NCBI GenBank assembly: GCA_046328225.1
Contig: JAXLWZ010000013.1
Span: 1-64,000 of the forward strand
From: Amarobacillus sp046328225
GTDB taxonomy: Bacteria; Chloroflexota; Dehalococcoidia; Tepidiformales; Tepidiformaceae
Length of the DNA: 64,000 bases
Reading direction: 5' to 3'
Shown: piece after piece, positions 6,853 to 16,124 of the stretch
How positions within the stretch are numbered: the stretch's first letter is position 1
Layout of the letters: every line of letters starts with the position of its first letter
Notes under the pieces: model-generated
What the model saw: the letters and a program-made list of their open reading frames with translations, nothing else
Told to the model about the DNA's origin: nothing
Databases searched by the model: none
Made by a program: the position numbers and the translations under genes

Positions 6853-7377
6853 ATGCCCGACAAGAAGATCATGGCTGGCGGAGCGGTGCTAGCGGGTGCG
6901 GCGTTCTGGTTCTACGTGAAGCCGAACTACCTCGATGCGAAGCCCCCTCCCGTCTACACGGAGGAGCAGATCGCCGAGGCGCCGCGGCCCACCGTGTACC
7001 TGGGCAAGGCCGTCGGCGAGGCGGCGAAGTCGAACACGGAGACCGGGCTCGTGCTCAATCTCAAAGCACCCGCGACCGCTCCCGCCTACGCGAAGGTGGT
7101 CATCGCGCTCGAATTCGAGGACCCCAAGCACACCTATATCAACCTCAAGGGCGCGGCCGTGGACGCCGCGAACGTGACCTACACGGAAGAGCTGGCGCCC
7201 GAAATGCACAAGATCCTCGACGTGGTCACCACCCTCTTCGGTTCGAAAACCATCGATCAGGTTTCGACCACCGAGGGGCGGGAGAAGCTCAAGGACGAAC
7301 TCAAGGACGCGGTCAACGAAGAGCTCCACCACGAGAAGGTGGAGAAGGTCTACTTCGTCACCTTCGTCACACAGTAA
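6853..7377 (+). CDS. fliL: Flagellar basal body-associated protein FliL
   Basis: 174-residue FliL-type protein: a short cytoplasmic start, one transmembrane helix (about residues 7-24), a Pro-rich linker, and an extracytoplasmic domain ending LHHEKVEKVYFVTFVTQ, a close match to the FliL ending. FliL surrounds the stator and modulates motor torque. The segment PTVYLGKAVGEAAK and the TTEGREKLKDELKDAVNEEL helix support the call. It lies between motB and the switch protein, its usual place. Similarity in the middle is low, but context is strong. Confidence 0.85.
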   Translation: MPDKKIMAGGAVLAGAAFWFYVKPNYLDAKPPPVYTEEQIAEAPRPTVYLGKAVGEAAKSNTETGLVLNLKAPATAPAYAKVVIALEFEDPKHTYINLKGAAVDAANVTYTEELAPEMHKILDVVTTLFGSKTIDQVSTTEGREKLKDELKDAVNEELHHEKVEKVYFVTFVTQ

Positions 7378-7389
7378 GGCGGCCGAGAC

Positions 7390-8541
7390 ATGGCGAAACC
7401 GAAGGACATCCTCGCGCAACTGCTTTCGCCCGCCCAGGCCGAAACCCTGGACGCCGCCGGCGCGGCCCTCTGGTCGGCGGCGGCGGCTTCGCTCGCGGGG
7501 CTCATCGGCGCGCTCCCGACGCTGGACGGCGCCGACGGCCGCCTCGTCATGCCCGACGAGATCATTGGCGAGTTCACCGGTTCGCACCTGGTGTTGCCGA
7601 TCGAGCTCACGACGGCGCGCGACCAGGCCGCCACCGCCTATGCCGCCGTGGAAACGGCCGACGCGGCCGCCTTCTTCGGGGCTTCGGCCGAGGATGCCGA
7701 GGGCCAGGAGCAGGAAGTCAGCATCGTCGCCGGTGCGCTGCTCGGGCAGCTCATCTCGGCGCTCAACAGCCAGGTCTTCGGCGCCTCGCCCGCGGGGCTG
7801 GTCGTCGCGCTCGGCGATGTGACGGCGAACGCCATGCCCGACCTGCTCGCGACCATGGACGAGCCGGCACTCGCGCTGAAGGCGACGGTCGCGGGGACGT
7901 CAGCCCTGCCGGTGACGTTCGTACTGCCCGGGACCTTCCTCGACATCCTCGCGGGGGCGATGCCGGAGCTGCCGGCCGCGGCCCCGGCAACCGCGCCCGC
8001 AGCCGCGAACCCGGCCACGGCTGGCCTGGAATCGCTCGGGTTCACCCTCACGGCGGAGGAGCTGGAAGCCGCCGAGCTGTTCGAATCGCCGCCTCCCGCG
8101 CCATCGCGGCCGGCGCAGGCACCGCAGGCTCAGCCGCTGCAGTTCGCGCAGCCTCAGCCGCAGGCGGCGCCGCCACCGCAGCCGCAGCCGCTGCGCGAGC
8201 CCACGCCGATCACGGCCGGGCCCGCCGCACACCGCGCGATGTTCGCGCCCCTGCCCGAGGCGCAGCCCGCGATTTCGAAGTCCGCCCTCGACATGCTCGC
8301 GGGGCTGCAGATGAACGTCGTGGTCGAGCTCGGGCGGACCGAGCTCACCGTCTCCGAAGTGCTCGGACTGGGGCCCGGCTCCGTGATCGAGCTCGACCGC
8401 CTGGCCGGCGAACCGGTGGACATCCTCGTCAACGAACGGCTCATCGCCCGCGGCGAAGTGGTCGTGGTCGATGAGAACTTCGGCATCCGCGTGGTCGAGG
8501 TCGTGCGGCGCGGCGCCGATGCCGAGGAGCGCGCCGGGTGA
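7390..8541 (+). CDS. fliY: Flagellar switch protein FliY/FliN type
   Basis: 383-residue switch-complex protein. The N-terminal half (to about residue 215) looks like the CheC-like domain of FliY (SIVAGALLGQLISALNSQVFG, then LPGTFLDILAG). A Pro/Gln/Ala-rich linker spans about residues 235-285. The C-terminal 80 residues form a SpoA/FliN domain (LQMNVVVELGRTELTVSEVL, then GSVIELDRLAGEPVDILVNE). FliN-type proteins build the lower C-ring and bind the export apparatus. No FliM gene is visible here. The stop overlaps the fliO start by 4 bp. The E. coli-type name fliN would also be acceptable. Confidence 0.85.
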   Translation: MAKPKDILAQLLSPAQAETLDAAGAALWSAAAASLAGLIGALPTLDGADGRLVMPDEIIGEFTGSHLVLPIELTTARDQAATAYAAVETADAAAFFGASAEDAEGQEQEVSIVAGALLGQLISALNSQVFGASPAGLVVALGDVTANAMPDLLATMDEPALALKATVAGTSALPVTFVLPGTFLDILAGAMPELPAAAPATAPAAANPATAGLESLGFTLTAEELEAAELFESPPPAPSRPAQAPQAQPLQFAQPQPQAAPPPQPQPLREPTPITAGPAAHRAMFAPLPEAQPAISKSALDMLAGLQMNVVVELGRTELTVSEVLGLGPGSVIELDRLAGEPVDILVNERLIARGEVVVVDENFGIRVVEVVRRGADAEERAG

Positions 8542-9155
8542 AGACGCCCGAGAACCGCCGCCGCCTGGCCTGGATTGGCGCGCTCTGCGTGGCCCTCGTC
8601 GCGGCCGTGGTCTTCATCTCGGCGATGGCGCCGAAGCCGCCCGCGCAGGACGGCCCGAGCCTGCGCCCGGCGGACGGCACCTCCGTCTCCGCGAGCCAAC
8701 CAACCGGCACGAAGGCCGATGCCTCGGACGGCGGTAGCGGGTTCAGCCTCGGAGGGGGGCAGGCCGCGTCGCTCATCCTGCGGCTGGGGCTGGTGGCGAT
8801 CATCATCGCCGGCTCGATCGCGGGGTTGCGCTGGTGGGGGAAGCGTACGGCCGGGCCGCGCAGCACCTCCGGCTTCCTGCGCGTGGTCGATACGCTCGCC
8901 ATCAGCAACGGCCGCAGCATCCACCTCGTCGCGCTCGGCGACCGCGTGATCGCCATCGGCGCGACGGCGCAGCAGCTTTCGCTCCTGAACGAGCTCACGG
9001 ACGACGAAGCCGCGCAGGTGCGCACGATGACGGCGCAGGACCCGACGCAGCCGCTGGCCACGTTCGCGACCGAGCTGTTCCAGTCGATGCGCGGGCTGCA
9101 GCGCCCGGGTGCGCGGCCTTCGCGCAACGAAAGCGTGATCGGGGAGACGCGATGA
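8538..9155 (+). CDS. fliO: Flagellar biosynthesis protein FliO
   Basis: 205-residue FliO-type protein with an N-terminal hydrophobic helix (about 10-30), a low-complexity stretch, and a second helix (LILRLGLVAIIIAGSIAGLR). A small beta-rich cytoplasmic part follows (GFLRVVDTLAISNGRSIHLV, then LGDRVIAIGATAQQLSLL), the diagnostic FliO segment. FliO assists assembly of the FliP/FliQ/FliR export gate. GTG start overlapping the fliY stop; the end overlaps fliP by 4 bp. Confidence 0.85.
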   Translation: MKTPENRRRLAWIGALCVALVAAVVFISAMAPKPPAQDGPSLRPADGTSVSASQPTGTKADASDGGSGFSLGGGQAASLILRLGLVAIIIAGSIAGLRWWGKRTAGPRSTSGFLRVVDTLAISNGRSIHLVALGDRVIAIGATAQQLSLLNELTDDEAAQVRTMTAQDPTQPLATFATELFQSMRGLQRPGARPSRNESVIGETR

Positions 9156-9901
9156 GCCGCGCACGCGTGCGGATCGCGGTCGTGGCCGGGTGCGCGCTGA
9201 TGCCGCTCGCGATGGCGGGCGTCGCACAGGCGCAGGCGGCGCCGGGGGGCACGCTGAACGCCCAGAACCCGCAGAACGTGAGCTCCGCGATCCAGATCCT
9301 GTTGCTAGTGACGGTGCTTTCGCTGGCGCCGGCGGTGCTCGTGATGGTGACGTCGTTCACGCGCGTGGTGGTGGTGCTTTCGCTGCTGCGCACGGCCATC
9401 GGCATCCCGCAGCTGCCGCCGAACCAGGTGCTCATCGGGCTGGCACTCTTCCTCACGGCGTTCGTGATGGCGCCGGCGATCAAGACGATCAACGACGAGG
9501 CGATGAAGCCCTACATGGCCGGGCAGATTTCGCAGCAGGAAGCATTCGACCGGGGCGAAGAGCCCCTGCGGGAGTTCATGTTCCGCCAGACGCGCGAACA
9601 GGACCTGGCGCTCTTCATGAAGCTCAGCAAGGCGGAAAAGCCCGAGAACCGCGACGGCATCCCGACGTACGTGCTGGTGCCGGCGTTCACGATTTCGGAG
9701 CTGAAGACTGCGTTCCAGATGGGGTTCGTGATGTTCATCCCGTTCCTCATCATCGACCTGATTGTGTCATCGGCGCTGTTGAGCATGGGCATGATGATGC
9801 TCCCGCCGGTGGTGGTTTCGCTCCCCTTCAAAATCCTGCTCTTCGTGCTGGTCGATGGCTGGTACCTGATCGTCGGCTCGCTCGTGGGGAGCTTCAACTG
9901 A
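9152..9901 (+). CDS. fliP: Flagellar export gate protein FliP
   Basis: 249-residue FliP, the main component of the type III export gate. It starts with a cleavable signal peptide (residues 1-27, ending in AQAQAA) as FliP proteins usually do. Four transmembrane segments and the signatures VMVTSFTRVVVVLSLLRTAIG, TYVLVPAFTISELKTAFQMG and GMMMLPPVVVSLPFKILLF follow. The start ATG overlaps the fliO stop. Confidence 0.97.
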   Translation: MSRARVRIAVVAGCALMPLAMAGVAQAQAAPGGTLNAQNPQNVSSAIQILLLVTVLSLAPAVLVMVTSFTRVVVVLSLLRTAIGIPQLPPNQVLIGLALFLTAFVMAPAIKTINDEAMKPYMAGQISQQEAFDRGEEPLREFMFRQTREQDLALFMKLSKAEKPENRDGIPTYVLVPAFTISELKTAFQMGFVMFIPFLIIDLIVSSALLSMGMMMLPPVVVSLPFKILLFVLVDGWYLIVGSLVGSFN

Positions 9902-9929
9902 ACGCCCGCGCGGGCATGGAGGTGGTCCG

Positions 9930-10199
9930 GTGAATGAAGCAACGGTGATTGGGCTGGCCGATCGCTCGCTGTGGGTGGCGCTGCAGGTGGGCGGGCCGAT
10001 CCTCGCGATCTCGCTCGTGGTGGGCGTGGTGGTGAGCCTCATCCAGGCGGTGACGCAGGTGCAGGAGCAGACGCTCACCTTCGTGCCCAAGCTGGCGGCC
10101 GTGGCCGTCGGCATGATCCTGCTCGGCCCCTGGATGATGGAAACGATGCTGGGCTTCTCGGCGACGCTGTTCTCCGGGATGGCGGACTACGGGCGGTAG
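9930..10199 (+). CDS. fliQ: Flagellar export gate protein FliQ
   Basis: 89-residue, two-helix FliQ, which packs around FliP in the export gate. Seen: PILAISLVVGVVVSLIQAVT and QEQTLTFVPKLAAV, the family signature, then a second helix. GTG start at 9930, 28 nt after fliP, with GGAGGTGG upstream. It is followed after 9 nt by fliR. Confidence 0.96.
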   Translation: MNEATVIGLADRSLWVALQVGGPILAISLVVGVVVSLIQAVTQVQEQTLTFVPKLAAVAVGMILLGPWMMETMLGFSATLFSGMADYGR

Positions 10200-10208
10200 G
10201 ACGCGACG

Positions 10209-10982
10209 ATGCCGCTGCTCACGCCGGAGTACACCTGGGGTTTCCTGCTCATCCTCTTTCGGACGAGTGGTCTCCTCGTGTCCGCGCCGATGCTGAGCCA
10301 TAAGGCCATTCCCGCGCAGGCGCGCATCGGGCTGGCGGTGTTCCTCGCGCTGGTGATGGTGCCGTTGCAGGCCGAGCACCTGCCCGCCGCGCCGGTCGAC
10401 CTCGCGCACATGGTGGCGGGCGTGCTCAGCGAGGCGCTGTTCGGGCTCGCGCTCGGGCTGGCGATGCAGCTGGTGTTCACGGGCATGCAGATGGGGTCGC
10501 ACATCCTCGGCGTGCAGATGGGCTTCGGCCTCGGTTCGGTCTACGACCCGATCACGGGCGCGCAGTTCGGCGCCTTCGACCAGTTCTACGCGGTGCTCGT
10601 GGCGCTCGTGTTCTTCGGCATGAACGGGCACCACATCGTCATCCAGGCGTTCGCCGAGACCCTGCGCGCGGTCCCCCCGGGGACGTGGAATCCGCTCGTG
10701 CTGCAGGCGAGCGGCATCGCGGGGCTGGCTTCGGGCCTGATGATCACCGCGGTGCGCGTGGCGATGCCGATCGTCGTCGCGCTCTTCCTCACCGATGTGG
10801 GCATGGGCTTCGTGGCGAAGACGGTGCCGCAGGCGAACATCCTCGTCGTCGGCATGCCGCTGAAGATTGGCGTGGGGCTGCTCGTGCTCATGGCCGCGTT
10901 GCCCGCCACCTCGTCGCTCATGCAGGCCGTCATCGGCGGGCCGCTCACGGGCTCCAGCGAACGGCTGCTGGGGGTGAGCTGA
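10209..10982 (+). CDS. fliR: Flagellar export gate protein FliR
   Basis: 257-residue integral membrane protein with about six helices. The segment FRTSGLLVSAPMLSHKAIPA and the GMQMGSHILGVQMGFGLGSV loop are typical of FliR. It completes the FliPQR pore through which rod, hook and filament subunits leave the cell. FlhB follows after 1 nt. Confidence 0.95.
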   Translation: MPLLTPEYTWGFLLILFRTSGLLVSAPMLSHKAIPAQARIGLAVFLALVMVPLQAEHLPAAPVDLAHMVAGVLSEALFGLALGLAMQLVFTGMQMGSHILGVQMGFGLGSVYDPITGAQFGAFDQFYAVLVALVFFGMNGHHIVIQAFAETLRAVPPGTWNPLVLQASGIAGLASGLMITAVRVAMPIVVALFLTDVGMGFVAKTVPQANILVVGMPLKIGVGLLVLMAALPATSSLMQAVIGGPLTGSSERLLGVS

Positions 10983-10983
10983 C

Positions 10984-12072
10984 ATGGCCGGAGAACGCAC
11001 CGAAGCACCAACGCCAAAACGGCGAGAGGACGCGCGCCGCAAGGGCCAGGTCAGCAAGAGCCAGGAGTTGGTCTCGACGGGCGTGCTGCTGGTGGCCGTG
11101 TTCGCGATGCGTCAGCTCGGGCCCGGCCTCTGGGCGAACATGGCCACGATCATGCGCGACGGGCTCTCCGCCGACGCGACGCAGGATCTCACGCCCGAAT
11201 CGAGCATGGCGCTCGGTCAGGCCTCGGCGATGGCCCTGCTGAAGACGCTGGCGCCGCTCTTCGCGGCACTCGGAATCGCCGGCATCGTCCTGAATGTCGG
11301 CCAAACTGGACTCTATCTGAATGCCGCCGGCATCAAGCCCAAGATGCAGTCGCTGAACTTCGCCGCGAACGCGAAGCGGCTGGTGGGGACCGAAGGCGCA
11401 ATCGGGCTGGGCAAGGCCGTCGCCAAGATGGGCGTGGCCGCGATCGTCGTCTACATGACGATGCAGTCGCAGATTGGCGCCATCGCGACGATGAGCCAGC
11501 TCGGGGTGGCGGCCGCGGGCGCGCGTCTGGCCGTGCTCGGCTTCGATATGGCGACGCGCGGTGCCATCGCGCTCTTCATCCTGTCGCTCGCGGACTACGC
11601 CTGGCAGCGCCGCAAGTTCATGACGAACCTCCGCATGACCAAGGAAGAGGTCAAGCAGGAGATGAAGGAATCGGACGGCGACCCGCAGGTGAAAGCGGCC
11701 ATCCGCCGCCGCCGCCAGCAGCTCATGAACCGCATGATGTCGGCCGTCCCGACGGCGGACGTCATCGTCACGAACCCGACGCACTATGCCGTAGCCCTGA
11801 AGTACGACCCCGTGAGCATGGCCGCGCCGATGGTGGTGGCCAAGGGCGAGAACCTGCTCGCGCAGCGCATCAAGGAACTTGGGCGAAAAGCCGGCGTGCC
11901 CGTGCTCGAGGAGCCGCCGCTGGCGCGCGCGCTGTATGCGGCCGTGCCCGTCGGGCATTACGTGCCGGCGAACCTGTTCCACGCCGTGGCCGAAATCCTC
12001 GCGTGGGTGTACTCGCTACGCCAGCGCGCGGGCGGCCGGCGCCCCACTACGAACCCGCAGGGAGCGATCTAA
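10984..12072 (+). CDS. flhB: Flagellar export switch protein FlhB
   Basis: 362-residue FlhB. The N-terminal ERTEAPTPKRREDARRKGQV, four transmembrane helices, and the cytoplasmic domain with the self-cleaving NPTH motif at residues 264-267 (cut between Asn and Pro) are all present. FlhB sets export specificity, switching from rod/hook to filament substrates after autocleavage. It lies between fliR and flhA in the common order. Confidence 0.97.
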   Translation: MAGERTEAPTPKRREDARRKGQVSKSQELVSTGVLLVAVFAMRQLGPGLWANMATIMRDGLSADATQDLTPESSMALGQASAMALLKTLAPLFAALGIAGIVLNVGQTGLYLNAAGIKPKMQSLNFAANAKRLVGTEGAIGLGKAVAKMGVAAIVVYMTMQSQIGAIATMSQLGVAAAGARLAVLGFDMATRGAIALFILSLADYAWQRRKFMTNLRMTKEEVKQEMKESDGDPQVKAAIRRRRQQLMNRMMSAVPTADVIVTNPTHYAVALKYDPVSMAAPMVVAKGENLLAQRIKELGRKAGVPVLEEPPLARALYAAVPVGHYVPANLFHAVAEILAWVYSLRQRAGGRRPTTNPQGAI

Positions 12073-12075
12073 GCC

Positions 12076-14190
12076 ATGGCCGTACAGACCGCCGCCGCGC
12101 CACGCGGGAGCTGGGCCCGCATCCTCGGCCAGACCGATGTCCTGCTGGCGATTGGCATCATCCTCATCATCGGGATGCTCATCATCCCGCTGCCGCCGGC
12201 GCTGCTGGACCTGCTGCTGACGGTGAACATCGCCGCCTCGGTGACGATCTTGCTGGTGGCCATCTACACCGACGACCCGATGAACTTCTCCGTGTTCCCG
12301 TCGTTGCTGCTGGTGGCGACGCTGTACCGGCTGGCGCTCAACGTCTCGACCTCGCGCCTCATCCTCCTCCACGGCGACGCCGGGAACGTCGTGCACTCCT
12401 TCGGCGACTTCGTCATCGGCGGGAACCTGATCGTCGGTCTCGTCGTGTTCTTCATCCTGGTCATCATCCAGTTCGTCGTGATCACGAACGGCGCCGGGCG
12501 CGTGGCCGAAGTGGCCGCGCGCTTCACCCTCGATGCGATGCCCGGCAAGCAGATGGCCATCGACGCCGACCTCAACGCCGGCCTCATCGACGAGACGGCC
12601 GCGCGCCAGCGCCGCAAGGCCATCGCCGACGAAGCGGACTTCTACGGCGCGATGGACGGCGCGAGCAAGTTCGTGAAGGGCGACGCCGTGGCGGGCATCG
12701 TCATCATCATCGTGAACATCCTCGGCGGCCTCGCCGTGGGCGTGCTCCAGCAGGGGCGAAGCGCGGGCGATGCGCTCCATACCTTCTCGTTGCTGACGGT
12801 CGGCGACGGGCTCGTTTCGCAGCTCCCGGCGCTGCTCATCAGCACCGCCACCGGCATCGTCGTGACGCGCGCGGCGGGCACGACGAACCTGGGCACGCAG
12901 ATGTTCTCGCAGCTCACCGGGCAATCGCGGCCGCTCTACATCGCCGGCGGCATGCTCGGCGTGTTCGCGCTCATGCCGGGGCTGCCGAAATTGCCGTTCG
13001 TGGCCGTCGCGGCGCTGGCCGTGACCGGCGGCTATATGATCAAGCGCCAGCAGGCGGCCGAGCTCGCGGTGCGCATGGCCCCCGCGCCCGCGGCCCCGAA
13101 GGAGCCGGAGCAGCTGGGCCCGCAGCAGGTCATCCAGATGATGTCCGTCGACCCGCTGGAGATCGAAGTCGGCTACGGGCTCATCCCCATCGTGGACGAA
13201 GCGGCGGGCGGCGGGCTCCTGCGGCGAATCACGATGATCCGGCGGCAGCTCGCGCTCGACCTCGGCATCGTGCTGCCGACGGTGCGCGTGCGCGACAACC
13301 TCCAGCACGCCCCCAGCGCCTATGTCGTGAAGCTGCGCGGCGTGGAGATCGCGCGCGGCACGCTCATGCCCGGCCAGTTCCTGGCGATGGACCCCGGCAC
13401 CGCCGAGGGCGACATCCCCGGCGTGGAGACGGTCGAACCCGCGTTCGGCCTGCCAGCGCGCTGGATCCCGCCATCGCAGAAGGAGCGCGCGGAGCTGCTC
13501 GGCTACACCGTCGTGGACGCGGAATCGGTGCTGGCGACGCACCTCACCGAGCTCGTGAAGAAGTTCGCGCCCGACCTGCTGAGCCGCCAGGACACGCAGA
13601 ACCTGCTGGAGAACCTGCGCACGGAGTACCCGGCGCTGGTGGAGGAGCTCGTGCCTTCGACGCTGACCGTGGGCGAAGTACAGGAGGTCCTCCAGAACCT
13701 GCTCTCCGAGCGCGTCTCCATTCGCGACCTGGTGACCATCTGCGAAGCGCTCGCGACGCACGGCCGCCTGACGCGCGATATCGACCTGCTCACGGAGTAC
13801 GCGCGGGCCGCGCTCGCACGCCAGATCAGCCGCCAGCACGCGGACGAGGGCGGCAACCTCACCGTGATCACGGTCGGGCCGCGAACGGAGGACGAGATCG
13901 CGCAGTCCATCCAGCAGACGGAGCGGGGGAACACGATCGCGATGCCGCCCTGGCAGATGCAGCGGCTGCTCGGGGTCGTCGCATCGGAGGTGGAACGCGT
14001 CGCGAGCTCCGGGCGGGACCCCGTGGTCCTCTGCTCGTCGCGCATCCGGCTGGCGCTGCGGCGGCTGCTCGAACGGCGGCTGCCAAACGTCGCGGTGCTC
14101 TCGTTCGCGGAAGTCACGCCACAAACAACGGTCGAAGCCGTGGGGAATATCGAGGTGAACGTCGGTGGAAACGAAGCGGTTCATCGGTAA
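12076..14190 (+). CDS. flhA: Flagellar export protein FlhA
   Basis: 704-residue FlhA. The N-terminal half has about eight membrane helices with the family signature region around ATLYRLALNVSTSRLIL and GRVAEVAARFTLDAMPGKQM, the FHIPEP-like loop. The C-terminal cytoplasmic domain (from about residue 345) docks chaperone-substrate complexes; FLAMDPGTAEG and the helical SRQDTQNLLENL region are seen. It is the largest export-apparatus subunit. The next gene starts within its last codons. Confidence 0.97.
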   Translation: MAVQTAAAPRGSWARILGQTDVLLAIGIILIIGMLIIPLPPALLDLLLTVNIAASVTILLVAIYTDDPMNFSVFPSLLLVATLYRLALNVSTSRLILLHGDAGNVVHSFGDFVIGGNLIVGLVVFFILVIIQFVVITNGAGRVAEVAARFTLDAMPGKQMAIDADLNAGLIDETAARQRRKAIADEADFYGAMDGASKFVKGDAVAGIVIIIVNILGGLAVGVLQQGRSAGDALHTFSLLTVGDGLVSQLPALLISTATGIVVTRAAGTTNLGTQMFSQLTGQSRPLYIAGGMLGVFALMPGLPKLPFVAVAALAVTGGYMIKRQQAAELAVRMAPAPAAPKEPEQLGPQQVIQMMSVDPLEIEVGYGLIPIVDEAAGGGLLRRITMIRRQLALDLGIVLPTVRVRDNLQHAPSAYVVKLRGVEIARGTLMPGQFLAMDPGTAEGDIPGVETVEPAFGLPARWIPPSQKERAELLGYTVVDAESVLATHLTELVKKFAPDLLSRQDTQNLLENLRTEYPALVEELVPSTLTVGEVQEVLQNLLSERVSIRDLVTICEALATHGRLTRDIDLLTEYARAALARQISRQHADEGGNLTVITVGPRTEDEIAQSIQQTERGNTIAMPPWQMQRLLGVVASEVERVASSGRDPVVLCSSRIRLALRRLLERRLPNVAVLSFAEVTPQTTVEAVGNIEVNVGGNEAVHR

Positions 14191-15457
14191 TGACATGCCG
14201 CGGATCTATGAACGGATCCGCCGCGAATTCGGGCCGGACGCGGTCATCGTGCGCACGCGCAGCCTGCTGCGCGATGGCGCCGACCCGCTGATCGAGGTGC
14301 TCGCCGCAGCCGCGGAAGCGGAGCCGGAGCTTGCCCTCGACATGCAGTGGACGATGACCGACGGTGCGCTCGGGCGGCTGCAAATCGCGCGGCCCCGGGC
14401 GACCGTGGGCGACCTCGAGGACATCGTCGCGCGCGACGCCGAGCCCGTGACGCGCCAGCGGCTGCCCGCGCCCGAGGTGGCCACCGAGGAAGCGCCGGGC
14501 TGGATGGAAGGCTTCACCCAGGGGGCGCCTTCGCGCGGGCGCCGGCACGACGAGGTCTACGACGCCGCCCCTGAGCCAATTCGCCACTGGCAACCCGAGC
14601 AGCCACCCGCGGAATCACCCGTGCCGCCGCCCGTGGAGTGGAGACGCCGGCCCGCGAACCCCGGCCGGGCACAACCGGGCGACACCCAACCGGTGGTGCG
14701 GCTACCCAACAGCGCCACCGTGGCGACAAGGCTCGAAGCAGCGGGCTTTTCGCGACGGGCTGCGCAGGCCATCGAACGCGCCTGCCCCGACGAGCGCGAT
14801 CCGGAGCACGCGCTGGCATCCGTGCTCTCGCGGCTGGACGTTCGCTACCCGGAGGAGGAGCGGCGGGCAATCATCGTGATGCAGGGTCCGGAGGGCTCCG
14901 GGCGCACGACCGCGCTCATTCGCATGGCCCTGGACTGCGCCGACGCCGGCCGCGAGACCTGGCTGGTGGCGGCCGACAGCTCGCGCGCGGCGGCCCGCGA
15001 ACAGATCCACGCCTACGCCGACGCGGCGGGCATGCGCGTGATCGACGCCGCTTCGATGGACGCCATCGCGGGCATCGCCGCGCGCGCGAAGCCCGGCGTG
15101 TGCGTCTTCGCCGACGTGCCGGCCGGGCCGGTGCACCTGCCGGCGCCGGCGGGCGTGGCGGTCCACAGCTACCTGGCGATCCCCGCGCACTGGCAGCGCG
15201 GCGCCATCGAACAGCTCGCCGGCAGCTTCGAAACCGAGGCTTTTTCGGGCGCGGTGCTCACGTTCACCGACCTGGCACCCGACCTGTCACCGGCCCTCTC
15301 CCTTGCGATCGAGACAGGGCTGGGGCTGGCTTTTCTATCCTCAGGTAGGGACGTCGGAGCAGGCATCATCGCGGCCGATCCGCAATCACTGGCATCGGGG
15401 ATCTTCCCGGTGACCTCAGGGGAGACGACTGATGGGCGGCTGGTTGCGACCGCGTAA
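14165..15457 (+). CDS. FlhF-like protein with degenerate GTPase domain
   Basis: 430-residue protein in the position where flhF normally lies. The N-terminus METKRFIGNDMPRIYERIRR, followed by EFGPDAVIVRTR, matches the start of FlhF. A Pro-rich variable middle follows. The C-terminal SRP-type NTPase region carries GPEGSGRTT at 241-249, where the Walker A lysine is replaced by Arg247. The switch segment reads VFADVPAG rather than the usual DTAGR. FlhF GTPases fix the site and number of flagella; this one may bind nucleotide poorly or act only as a scaffold. GTG start overlapping flhA by 26 bp. Confidence 0.75.
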   Translation: METKRFIGNDMPRIYERIRREFGPDAVIVRTRSLLRDGADPLIEVLAAAAEAEPELALDMQWTMTDGALGRLQIARPRATVGDLEDIVARDAEPVTRQRLPAPEVATEEAPGWMEGFTQGAPSRGRRHDEVYDAAPEPIRHWQPEQPPAESPVPPPVEWRRRPANPGRAQPGDTQPVVRLPNSATVATRLEAAGFSRRAAQAIERACPDERDPEHALASVLSRLDVRYPEEERRAIIVMQGPEGSGRTTALIRMALDCADAGRETWLVAADSSRAAAREQIHAYADAAGMRVIDAASMDAIAGIAARAKPGVCVFADVPAGPVHLPAPAGVAVHSYLAIPAHWQRGAIEQLAGSFETEAFSGAVLTFTDLAPDLSPALSLAIETGLGLAFLSSGRDVGAGIIAADPQSLASGIFPVTSGETTDGRLVATA

Positions 15458-16124
15458 GAATCCGTTCCAGGCACAGGGCCTGGAGGCTGGCACGAACCTG
15501 CGGCTTGAGCTTCAGGTCCGTGACCAGACGGAAACGTTGGTGACGACGGTGGAAGAAGTGGACGGGGACCAGATCCTGGTGTTGGTGCCAATGGCGCACC
15601 AGCGGCGGATGCACGTCCCTGCCGGCGCGCTCGTTCACGCGGAGTACACGCGTGGACGGCAGCGGTACCGCTTCGTCACCGAAGGCATGGGCCCCACGGT
15701 GGACGGCACGATGGACCGGCTCTCGACGCCCGCGCGCATCGAAGTCTCGGACCGGCGCCGTTCGTTCCGGCTGGACACCATCCTGCGGCCGTCCTCGGTC
15801 TACCGGGTGGTGCTGGAGAGCGAAACGCCCGCGGTGCCGGAGCTCGTCGGCTGCACCATCGTCGATATCAGCGAGGGCGGCGTACGGCTGAGCTCGCGGA
15901 CCTCGGCCGCGGTGGGCGAACTGCTGGGGCTGGATATCACGCTGCCGGAGAGCGAACGGCTGGTGGCGCGCATGAAGGTCGTCTCGGCGCACGAACCGCC
16001 GGGGGGGCGGCTGAACTGGCGGCTCCACTGTGAGTTCGCGAACCTCGCCCGCCACGACCGCGACACCATCGCCCGGTTCCTGCTCCAGCGCCAGCGGCGG
16101 CTGCGGCAGGAGGGCCGGCTATGA
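15432..16124 (+). CDS. PilZ-domain c-di-GMP receptor (YcgR-like)
   Basis: 230-residue protein with an N-terminal YcgR-type beta domain (about 1-100) and a C-terminal PilZ domain (about 100-225). The c-di-GMP-binding signature is complete: RRRSFR followed by DISEGGVRL (the RxxxR and D/NxSxxG motifs). YcgR-type proteins bind the motor when loaded with c-di-GMP and slow or bias rotation. Its place in the flagellar operon, overlapping the FlhF-like gene by 26 bp and the next ORF by 4 bp, supports a motor role. Confidence 0.88.
   Translation: MGGWLRPRKNPFQAQGLEAGTNLRLELQVRDQTETLVTTVEEVDGDQILVLVPMAHQRRMHVPAGALVHAEYTRGRQRYRFVTEGMGPTVDGTMDRLSTPARIEVSDRRRSFRLDTILRPSSVYRVVLESETPAVPELVGCTIVDISEGGVRLSSRTSAAVGELLGLDITLPESERLVARMKVVSAHEPPGGRLNWRLHCEFANLARHDRDTIARFLLQRQRRLRQEGRL

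Noticed and set aside
12016..14196. 726-codon frame on the - strand, and the 762-codon frame on the + strand from 12003
   Set aside because: Both overlap flhA, whose protein matches the family end to end. The others are Arg/His-rich shadows of GC-rich codons.
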